Source: an uncultured Prevotella sp. (GTDB lineage: Bacteria; Bacteroidota; Bacteroidia; Bacteroidales; Bacteroidaceae). From it: 28,589 bases of DNA. The notes under the pieces are model-generated. The model did no database searches, was not told the origin of the DNA, and was given only the letters and a program-made list of their open reading frames with translations. The stretch covers positions 1 to 28,589 of the forward strand of contig CAMGFM010000003.1 in the NCBI GenBank assembly GCA_946055365.1. Direction: 5' to 3'. Position numbers and translations under genes: made by a program. The stretch's first letter is position 1. Every line of letters starts with the position of its first letter. Positions 15,830 through 22,517 of this stretch are shown piece by piece.

Positions 15830-16126
15830 GTCTTATGCGGCCCATGTGTGTGCCTGCGGCCCTCACGCCTGCGGCAGGAGGCGTTGACGGCGGAGCGTTG
15901 CTTGTGGGTGTGGCAGACAGCGAGCCTTATATATATAATAAGGTGTGACGTGTCATGACAAAGTGTAGCGCGCCGTCTGCCCGTGCGCCCTTTCAGCCGA
16001 GACAAGCGTTGCATGACGGCACGCACTTGCCGTGCGGTGTTCATGACGTGGCGCGGCACACAGAGGCAGGCACATAAGGCAGTGACAAGAAGAGTTTAGT
16101 TTTACAACAAAAAAGTATAAGAAGAC
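15830..16126 (+). other. Long untranslated leader of rbfA
   Basis: If transcription starts just after the box at 15816, about 297 nt precede the rbfA ATG. The stretch is GC-rich at first, carries TATA motif copy 2 at 15928-15950 and ends in an A-rich segment before the start. No credible ORF or known riboswitch was recognised. Confidence 0.4.
15928..15950. repeat. TATA-AAGGTATAGG motif, copy 2
   Basis: A TA-dinucleotide run followed by ATAATAAGGTGTGACG matches the other copies through AAGGT and diverges after that. CCTTAT and ATAAGG on either side form a small palindrome. Confidence 0.5.
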
Positions 16127-16462
16127 ATGCAAGAGACAAGACAAAACCGTATAGCGAGACTGTTGCAAAAGGAGCTGAGTCTCATATTCCAGAGCCAGAC
16201 AAGAGCCATGCGCGGAGTGATGGTCAGCGTGACACGCTGCAAGGTGTCTCCCGACCTCAGCATCTGCACCGCCTATCTCAGCGTCTTCCCCTCGGAGAGG
16301 GGCGAGGAGCTGCTTGGCAATGTCAACGCCAATGAAAAAAACATACGCTATGAGCTTGGCACACGTGTGCGCAACCAGCTGAGGATAATACCCGAGCTGC
16401 GATTTTTCATAGACGACTCTCTCGACTACATAGAGCGCATAGACGAGCTGCTGGGCAAGTAG
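16127..16462 (+). CDS. rbfA: Ribosome-binding factor A
   Basis: RbfA is a 111-residue cytoplasmic KH-like protein that binds the 30S subunit and is needed for late 16S rRNA 5'-end maturation. Visible family features are the start MQETRQNRIARLLQKELSLIFQ, the strand VMVSVTRCKVSPDLSICTAYLSVFP with the typical VxVSPDLxxAxVYxSVFP shape, and IRYELGTRVRNQLRIIPELRFFIDDSLDYIERIDELL, matching the RbfA C-terminal helix and strand. The start follows an A-rich tract, as is usual in this phylum. It is followed by the LolC/E-type permease gene 168 bp downstream, a pairing I remember as common in Bacteroidales. Confidence 0.95.
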   Translation: MQETRQNRIARLLQKELSLIFQSQTRAMRGVMVSVTRCKVSPDLSICTAYLSVFPSERGEELLGNVNANEKNIRYELGTRVRNQLRIIPELRFFIDDSLDYIERIDELLGK

Positions 16463-16630
16463 CGTCGGCGCGACACCATGGGGCATGGCTGCGCTTAGGG
16501 CGCGGGGCGGCACGCTGGGTGACCCCCTTTGCCCTTGCAGGCAATCCCCCTCTATCGCCGCGCTGTCCCCATTTTCACACACCCGAATAGCATCACACAA
16601 CAAGACAATACCCCGACAACAGAGACACCG

Positions 16631-17854
16631 ATGAACTTTCCGTTCTACATGGCGAGGAGATACGTATGCTCCAAGAAGTCCACAAACGCCATAAACGTCA
16701 TTTCCGCCATATCGCTCGTGGGCATAGCCGTGGCCACCATGGCCCTCGTGGTGGTGCTGAGCGTCTTCAACGGCTTTCACGACCTCGTGGCATCGCTGTT
16801 CACCGCCTTTGACCCGCAGATAGAGGTGGTGCCAGCAATGGGCAAGACCATCAACGCCGACCATCCTAAGCTCGCGGCCATGCGCAAGCTGCCCGAGGTG
16901 GAGGTGGCGACGGAAGTGGTGGAAGACCAGGCCATGGCCGTGTATGGCGACCGCCAGCACATGGTGACCGTGATGGGCGTTGACGACAATTTCACGCAGC
17001 TCACGCGCATTGAAGAGATACTCTACGGGCAAGGCACGTTTGCCCTGCGCGCCGCCAACCTCTATTACGGCGTGCCGGGTGTGAAGCTGGCCTATGAGAT
17101 GGGGCTGGGAACGGCGTGGAAAGGCTTTCTGCACATCTATGCCCCCACGCGGCGCGGTCAGCTCACCGACTTTGACGACCCCACGCAGGCCTTTGTGTGC
17201 GACTCGCTCGTGTCGCCGGGCGTGGTGTTCGTCGTCAACCAGTCAAAGTATGACGGCAGCCGCATCATCACGTCCATCTGGTTCGCGCGGCAGCTCTTCG
17301 ACCAGGACGGCATGCTCTCCTCGCTGCAGCTGAGGCTCAAGCCGGGCAGCGACCTCAACGCCGTCAAGGCACGCATGAGGCAGATAGGCGGCGAGGAGTT
17401 CAATGTGCTTGACCGCTATGAGCAGCAGGCCGACACGTTTCGCATCATGCAGGTGGAGAAAATGCTGGCCTATGCCTTTCTCACGTTCATACTGCTTGTG
17501 GCGTCGTTCAATGTAATATCGTCCATATCCATGCTCGTCATCGACAAGGAAGACGACATGCGCACGCTGCGCTCCCTCGGAGCCACAGACAGGCAAATCA
17601 GGAGCATATTCATGTGGGAGGGACGCATGGTGTCACTGCTTGGAGCCACGGCTGGCGTGGGCGTGGGCCTGCTGCTGTGCCTGCTGCAACAGCAGTTTGG
17701 CATTGTGAGCCTCGGCGACAGCAACGGACACTTCGTGGTGGACGCCTATCCCGTGAGCGTGCATTACGGCGACGTGGCGGTGGTGTTCGTGACGGTGCTG
17801 GCGATAGGCTGGGCGGCATCGTGGCTGCCCGTGAGAAGGCTGTCGGGGCGTTGA
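16631..17854 (+). CDS. LolC/LolE-type ABC transporter permease (FtsX family)
   Basis: The ATG at 16631 gives 407 residues beginning MNFPFYMARRYVCSKKS, the standard start; an upstream frame extension from 16529 is probably not translated. The first transmembrane segment (ISAISLVGIAVATMALVVVLSVFNG) is followed by a periplasmic MacB_PCD-like domain of about 230 residues. A second membrane block contains FLTFILLVASFNVISSISMLV, then the cytoplasmic coupling motif RTLRSLGATDRQIRSIFMWEG, and further transmembrane helices. This fits inner-membrane lipoprotein-release permeases, which work with a LolD-type ATPase not present here. Whether it releases lipoproteins or another substrate cannot be decided. 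Confidence 0.9.
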   Translation: MNFPFYMARRYVCSKKSTNAINVISAISLVGIAVATMALVVVLSVFNGFHDLVASLFTAFDPQIEVVPAMGKTINADHPKLAAMRKLPEVEVATEVVEDQAMAVYGDRQHMVTVMGVDDNFTQLTRIEEILYGQGTFALRAANLYYGVPGVKLAYEMGLGTAWKGFLHIYAPTRRGQLTDFDDPTQAFVCDSLVSPGVVFVVNQSKYDGSRIITSIWFARQLFDQDGMLSSLQLRLKPGSDLNAVKARMRQIGGEEFNVLDRYEQQADTFRIMQVEKMLAYAFLTFILLVASFNVISSISMLVIDKEDDMRTLRSLGATDRQIRSIFMWEGRMVSLLGATAGVGVGLLLCLLQQQFGIVSLGDSNGHFVVDAYPVSVHYGDVAVVFVTVLAIGWAASWLPVRRLSGR

Positions 17855-17883
17855 GCGTGAGGACGCACATGTGTCGTGCGGCG

Positions 17884-17966
17884 CGAAAGTGGCACTTTGA
17901 CATGTTGAAGCGGCACTTTCGCTGCACAAAAGTGGCACTTTCGCAAGCCTCAAGTGCCACTTTTAA
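17884..17966. repeat. Dyad array E (4 units)
   Basis: Units begin at 17886, 17907, 17929 and 17951, spaced 21, 22 and 22 bp. Cores include AAAGTGGCACTTT (twice), GAAGCGGCACTTT and CAAGTGCCACTTT. The array starts about 30 bp after the permease stop. Nothing else was recognised before the tlpA promoter at about 18162. Confidence 0.85.
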
Positions 17967-18161
17967 AAACGACGGCAGGCTGTGTCCCGACGTAAGGCGA
18001 CGCTTGGACATGAGCCGATGACGCTAATGGCAGGGCGAGACACACACCGCACGCCTTTTGCCAGTTGACATGAAACAACCCGAAAATCTATATAAAAATT
18101 CAAAATAAATGACGCTGTGGGCGTGTACGGCGTTTTCTTTATACAAAATTAACCATACAAC

Positions 18162-18193
18162 TGTGACATATCTCATTTTTTTATTTAATTTTG
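18162..18193 (+). promoter_or_regulatory. Promoter of the tlpA-DUF6029-omp28 cluster
   Basis: TAATTTTG at 18186-18193, followed by C, lies 20 bp after a TGTG (18162-18165) that could be a weak -33 element. The predicted leader before the ATG at 18213 is very short. Confidence 0.55.
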
Positions 18194-18212
18194 CAACAAA
18201 AACATCAAAGCT

Positions 18213-18701
18213 ATGAAGAAAATATTGCTCTCCATGGTGCTTCTGCTCGGCATGGTGGCCACAGCAAGCGCACAGTTGCCCAAGGTGACACTCAAGACCA
18301 TCGACGGCAAGACAGTAAGCACTGACACTCTGTCAAATGACGGCAAGCCGTTCATCATTGACTTCTTCGCCACATGGTGCAAGCCCTGCAACCGCGAGCT
18401 CACAGCCATCAGCGAGGTCTATGACGAGTGGCAGGAGGAGACAGGTGTCAAGGTCATAGCCGTGTCTATCGACCAGGCGCAAAACATCAACAAGGTGAAG
18501 CCCCTCGTGGACAGCCACGGATGGACATACGACGTGTTGCTCGACCCCAACAGCGACTTCAAGCGCGCGCTCGGCATACAGACCATACCTTTTGTTATAG
18601 TGTGCGACGGCAAGGGCAACATCGTTTCAAAGCACAACGGCTATACCGAGGGTGCCGAAGAGGAGCTTATAGAGGAGGTAAGAAAGCTTGTGGGCAAATA
18701 G
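18213..18701 (+). CDS. Secreted TlpA/ResA-like thioredoxin family protein
   Basis: This 162-residue protein has a signal peptide (MKKILLSMVLLLGMVATASA, cleavage before QLPK), placing it in the periplasm. The thioredoxin fold is clear: PFIIDFFATWCKPCNREL has the active-site pair Cys56 and Cys59, VKVIAVSIDQAQ is the next strand, and GIQTIPFVIVCDGKGN supplies the cis-proline Pro126. It should act as a thiol-disulfide reductase or oxidase for envelope proteins. It opens a plus-strand series with two other CxxC proteins and a barrel; the next gene starts 93 bp later. The physiological partner is not identified. Confidence 0.93.
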   Translation: MKKILLSMVLLLGMVATASAQLPKVTLKTIDGKTVSTDTLSNDGKPFIIDFFATWCKPCNRELTAISEVYDEWQEETGVKVIAVSIDQAQNINKVKPLVDSHGWTYDVLLDPNSDFKRALGIQTIPFVIVCDGKGNIVSKHNGYTEGAEEELIEEVRKLVGK

Positions 18702-18794
18702 CGAGAGACACCGAAGCCCGCACATGCGAGTGACAGGACAAGCATGCAGGTGTGTAACTAAAGAAAAGAATAAACCAAGCAGTTGCTTTTCATT

Positions 18795-20513
18795 ATGAAA
18801 AACAAGACTCTCTGGCTGCTGACCGCCGCATTGTGCGCCTCCGCTGCCAATGCGCAGACAGTAAAACTGGGCAAGAACTATGAAGTGACCATCACGGGCA
18901 GCGTGCAGAGCGACATACTCGTGCCGCAGGAAGACAATAAAATAGGCACGGAGCCCGTAGACGACAAGGTGCTTACCAATACTTATGCCGAGGTGCATGC
19001 CATGTCAAAGAACTTTGACGCAGGACTGCGCTTCGAATACCTCGACCACCCTCTGCCTGGCTTTGAGCCCGACTTCAAGGGCTGGGGCGTGCCTTTCTAT
19101 TATGTCAAAGGCAAAATAGACAAGGCAGAGCTGACGCTCGGCAACTACTATGAGCAGTTTGGCTCGGGCTTCATACTGCGCACCTATGAGGAACGCTCGC
19201 TCGGCATAGACAACTCGCTGTTCGGCGGCAGGATAGTGGCAAGACCTCTCAAGGGAGTGCAGCTCAAGGCACTCACAGGCAAGCAGAGACGTTACTGGGA
19301 TCGCAACGACGCATGGGTGTCGGGCGGCGATCTCGAGCTCGGCATAGACCAGTGGCTGCCCTGTATGCAGGCTTCAGGCACCTATCTCACCCTCGGAGCG
19401 TCATACGTCAACAAGCACGAGAAGGCCGACGACCGCATATTCGCGCTCGGCAGCGGCACCACCTCGTCGACAGAGATGCTTGTCATGCCCGAAAACGTCA
19501 ACTCCTATGACCTGCGCGCCAACTTGCAAAAGGGCAACTTCAGCATCCTCGCCGAATATGCCCACAAGACGCAAGACCCAAGCAAGGACAACAACTACAT
19601 CTACCGCAAGGGCTATGTGGCAATGCTCTCCACGTCTTATTCCAAGAGCGGCATGAGCCTGCTCTTGCAGGCAAAGAGATCGGACAACATGGCGTCGCGC
19701 TCGCGCCGCACCATGACTGGCATATCCTCATTTGTCAATCACCTGCCCGCATTCACCATGGATCAGACCTACGCGCTCGCTGCCATGTATCCCTATGCCA
19801 CGCGCTACGCCGACGGAGAATGGGCCTATCAGGCTGAACTCGGATATAAGTTCAAGAAAAAGACCCTGCTCGGAGGCAAATACGGCACAAGCGTCAAGGT
19901 AAACTTCTCCCACGTACACTCCACAAACAAGAGCTACAAGGGAGAGCGCACCTTCAACTATGAGGACGGCACACATTTCACCATACCAAATGGAGGCATG
20001 GGCACCGACGGCTACGGTTCGTCATTCTGGAAGTGGGGCAAGCAGATGTATTATCAGGACTTGAACGTGCAGATAGAGAAGAAGCTGTCAAAATCATTCA
20101 AGCTCAACCTCATGTATATGAACCAGTTTTACAACAAGACCGTGGTTGAGGGCGAGGGCGGCATGATTCACTCCGACATATTCATTGCTGACGGAAAATA
20201 CAAGTTCAACAACAAGTTCACATTGCGCGGCGAGGTGCAGTATCTCAGCACTAAGGACGACCAGGGCGACTGGTGGTATGGCCTGCTTGAGCTGTCTGTG
20301 CTGCCGGGATGGATGTTTACCGTCAGCGACATGTATAACAGCGGCGAGACCGACCTGCACTACTATCAGGGATATGTCACCTACTCCAACGGCTCACACC
20401 GTCTGCAGCTCGGATACGGGCGCACACGTGCAGGATTTAACTGCTCGGGAGGCGTATGCCGTTATGTGCCTGCAAGCAAGGGCGTGACTCTCTCCTATAA
20501 CTACAACTTCTGA
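18795..20513 (+). CDS. DUF6029 family predicted outer-membrane beta-barrel protein
   Basis: The ATG at 18795 gives 572 residues starting MKNKTLWLLTAALCASAANAQ, a clean signal peptide; an in-frame TTG four codons earlier is ignored. The mature protein alternates polar and aromatic residues throughout (GLRFEYLDHP, PFYYVKGKIDKAELTLGNYYEQFG, FILRTYEERSLGIDNSLFGGR) and ends in LSYNYNF with a terminal Phe, the usual sign of an outer-membrane barrel. The segment GYGRTRAGFNCSGGVCRYVPASKG near the end has a cysteine pair and looks family-specific. I recognise it as resembling the DUF6029 family, whose function is unknown. It lies between a TlpA-like thioredoxin and an Omp28 lipoprotein, suggesting a shared role in the envelope. 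Confidence 0.85.
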   Translation: MKNKTLWLLTAALCASAANAQTVKLGKNYEVTITGSVQSDILVPQEDNKIGTEPVDDKVLTNTYAEVHAMSKNFDAGLRFEYLDHPLPGFEPDFKGWGVPFYYVKGKIDKAELTLGNYYEQFGSGFILRTYEERSLGIDNSLFGGRIVARPLKGVQLKALTGKQRRYWDRNDAWVSGGDLELGIDQWLPCMQASGTYLTLGASYVNKHEKADDRIFALGSGTTSSTEMLVMPENVNSYDLRANLQKGNFSILAEYAHKTQDPSKDNNYIYRKGYVAMLSTSYSKSGMSLLLQAKRSDNMASRSRRTMTGISSFVNHLPAFTMDQTYALAAMYPYATRYADGEWAYQAELGYKFKKKTLLGGKYGTSVKVNFSHVHSTNKSYKGERTFNYEDGTHFTIPNGGMGTDGYGSSFWKWGKQMYYQDLNVQIEKKLSKSFKLNLMYMNQFYNKTVVEGEGGMIHSDIFIADGKYKFNNKFTLRGEVQYLSTKDDQGDWWYGLLELSVLPGWMFTVSDMYNSGETDLHYYQGYVTYSNGSHRLQLGYGRTRAGFNCSGGVCRYVPASKGVTLSYNYNF

Positions 20514-20520
20514 CCGGGCC

Positions 20521-20543
20521 TATATATATAATAAGGTATAGGG
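20521..20543. repeat. TATA-AAGGTATAGG motif, copy 3
   Basis: A TA run leading into TATAATAAGGTATAGGG starts 7 bp after the DUF6029 stop and about 130 bp before the Omp28 start. It is the best preserved copy together with copy 4. Confidence 0.6.
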
Positions 20544-20651
20544 CAAGCGTCATGCAAGCATCGGGCAAGCCGTCGACATACTGTTAAACGACGCACCGGC
20601 CGGCGGCAAGCCCACAACAAGCATCAAGCAAGCTAACAACAAGCACAAGCA

Positions 20652-21500
20652 ATGACAATCATGAAGCTCAAGCAACTGACATTGGCGGCTCTCGCGGCCG
20701 TCTCTCTCGCCGCCTGCGACGAGGTTGACATAGACGACCGCACTATTTACGTGGAGCCAGTCAAGGCACAGCGTTCTGTACTCATAGAAGATTTCACTGG
20801 ACAGTCATGTATCAACTGCCCAAGTGCCACCGAGATGATACACCAGCTGCAAGCCAACCCCAATTTTGGCGACAAGATTATAGCTGTGGGCATACATTCG
20901 GGAGGTTTCTCCAAGCGTCCGCCCACCTACACCAAGCCTTTTGAGCTGTGGACAGCGACGGGCGACGAATATTTCAACTACTGGAAAATATCGTCACAGC
21001 CCAAGGGCATTGTCAACAGGCGCGCTCCCGAGCTCAACTATGAGGTGTGGCCGCAGGCAGTGGCCGCCGCCCTTGAGAGCAAGACGGCACTGGAGATAGA
21101 CGTGGAGAACAGTTATGACCCGCAGACGCGCAAACTCACCGTCAATACCTCGCTCACCTGCCTGCAAGGCACGCCCTCCGTATCGGGCAAGCTGCAACTG
21201 TGGATAGTGCAGGACAACATCACTGCCATGCAGTACTTCCCTGGCAACGTGCGCGACGCGGCTTATGTGCATAACCACGTGCTTCGCTGCGCCGTCAACG
21301 GCACATGGGGCGAGGAAGTGACTGTCAAGGAGGGCGAGACCCTCGTTTTGACTCACGAGACGCAGCTCGACGAGACAACCATGGAGCAGGGCATCGGAGC
21401 ACCTGCCTACGTGCCGGAAGACGTGTCGGTCGTGGCATTCGTGTATAATGACAATGGCGTGGAAAATGTGGCGCAGGCTCCTGCCATAGGCAAGGAATAG
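20652..21500 (+). CDS. Omp28-related lipoprotein with thioredoxin-like CxxC
   Basis: This 282-residue protein starts MTIMKLKQLTLAALAAVSLAAC; the lipobox LAAC puts the lipidated residue at Cys22, so it is probably outer-membrane anchored. An ATG at 20661 is an equally good start. The Omp28-type thioredoxin-like region has VLIEDFTGQSCINCPSATEM with Cys53-xx-Cys56, then KIIAVGIHSGGF and a cis-proline-like SQPKGIVNRR. The rest is beta-rich (KLQLWIVQDNITAMQYFPGN). Omp28 was named in Porphyromonas gingivalis as a surface protein of uncertain role. Neighbours suggest it forms part of an envelope redox or secretion unit with TlpA and DUF6029. Thiol activity is inferred, not shown. Confidence 0.9.
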   Translation: MTIMKLKQLTLAALAAVSLAACDEVDIDDRTIYVEPVKAQRSVLIEDFTGQSCINCPSATEMIHQLQANPNFGDKIIAVGIHSGGFSKRPPTYTKPFELWTATGDEYFNYWKISSQPKGIVNRRAPELNYEVWPQAVAAALESKTALEIDVENSYDPQTRKLTVNTSLTCLQGTPSVSGKLQLWIVQDNITAMQYFPGNVRDAAYVHNHVLRCAVNGTWGEEVTVKEGETLVLTHETQLDETTMEQGIGAPAYVPEDVSVVAFVYNDNGVENVAQAPAIGKE

Positions 21501-21651
21501 CAGCACTGAAGACGCACTGGTGACACCGCCAATATGCCGCATGGCACAAGCACGAAGGCATGTCGGTGCCATGCAACATGACACATCTGTGTGTGCAAAC
21601 AAGGCACGTATGTGCAAGCAATGCGTCAGTACGCACATAATGGTGTGTGTC

Positions 21652-21675
21652 TATATATATATAATAAGGTATAGG
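21652..21675. repeat. TATA-AAGGTATAGG motif, copy 4
   Basis: A TA run leading into TATAATAAGGTATAGG lies about 90 bp before the 229-residue protein gene. An A-rich tract then precedes the ATG. Confidence 0.6.
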
Positions 21676-21765
21676 CACATATAAAACAAGGCAGGCGAGG
21701 TCTGTAAACGACGAGTCAAAGTCAATAAGTAACACAATCAAGGCAACAAAACAACAAATAAGAAT

Positions 21766-22455
21766 ATGAGAAAGACGTTCAAGACAGTATTGCTGTCGCT
21801 CATGACAATGTTCGCGACAGCGTCATACGCCCAGGTAGACGGCACTTTCGTGTTCGTAGACAAGGACGGCAAGGAGATACCAGACGGCAGCACCTACACG
21901 GCATCGGAGGTTGAGATAATCGAAGAGGGCACTGAGGAGGAGTATGTGCTGGTAAACAGCGGCGTGTATGTGAAGAACACCAAGGCAGAGAACCAAGGTA
22001 TCGGAGCCACGGTCACTCTCTCAAGGATAGACAACGGAGGTGTCTCCGTGTGTTTCCCCTCACAGTGTACGCCAACAATGACAAGCCCCATGACAAACGT
22101 GCTTGCGGGCGGCAGGATAGAGGCCAATGAGGTGAAGAGCATCGCCGCCGAGTGGCTTCCCACGGCTGACGGCGAGGCAGAAATGACCATGAAGCTTCAG
22201 TATTATGACATAGAGATTGTCGAGGTGTTTGGCATTAAGCAGGAGAAATATGTGCTTAACTCCTCCATTGAGTGCCCTTCCATCACTATCAAGTTCGTAA
22301 AGAACGCCACTGGCATCAACGATGTGCTTACCCTCGACAACACTCAGGTCGTAGGAAGGTACGCTGCCGACGGCACACGCATCTCCGCTCCCTGCAAGGG
22401 CCTCAATATCCTCAAGCTCTCTGACGGCCGCACTGTAAAGGTGATGCACAAGTGA
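21766..22455 (+). CDS. Secreted protein of unknown function with T9SS-like C-terminal tail
   Basis: The protein has 229 residues. A signal peptide (MRKTFKTVLLSLMTMFATASYA) precedes a beta-rich body of about 165 residues with GTFVFVDKDGKEIPDGS, VLVNSGVYVKNT and VCFPSQCTPTM, which I do not recognise. The last 35 residues (VVGRYAADGTRISAPCKG, then LNILKLSDGRTVKVMHK) have the pattern of a type-A T9SS C-terminal domain: Tyr-x-x-x-Gly, a Gly, Ile-x-Lys-x-x-Asp-Gly, and Lys-Val near the end. The neighbour at 22518 ends the same way. The cysteine within the tail is unusual. Surface display or release is likely; no enzymatic motif was seen. Confidence 0.8.
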   Translation: MRKTFKTVLLSLMTMFATASYAQVDGTFVFVDKDGKEIPDGSTYTASEVEIIEEGTEEEYVLVNSGVYVKNTKAENQGIGATVTLSRIDNGGVSVCFPSQCTPTMTSPMTNVLAGGRIEANEVKSIAAEWLPTADGEAEMTMKLQYYDIEIVEVFGIKQEKYVLNSSIECPSITIKFVKNATGINDVLTLDNTQVVGRYAADGTRISAPCKGLNILKLSDGRTVKVMHK

Positions 22456-22517
22456 TGGCGGCAGAGACCAATTGGCAAGCATAAGGATTATTCACAAACT
22501 TTTTAAATAACATTACT

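Noticed and set aside
15953..17134. 393-codon minus-strand ORF across rbfA and the permease
   Set aside because: It is antisense to two well-supported genes, lacks family features and is rich in His and Cys, as expected for a shadow frame of GC-rich DNA.
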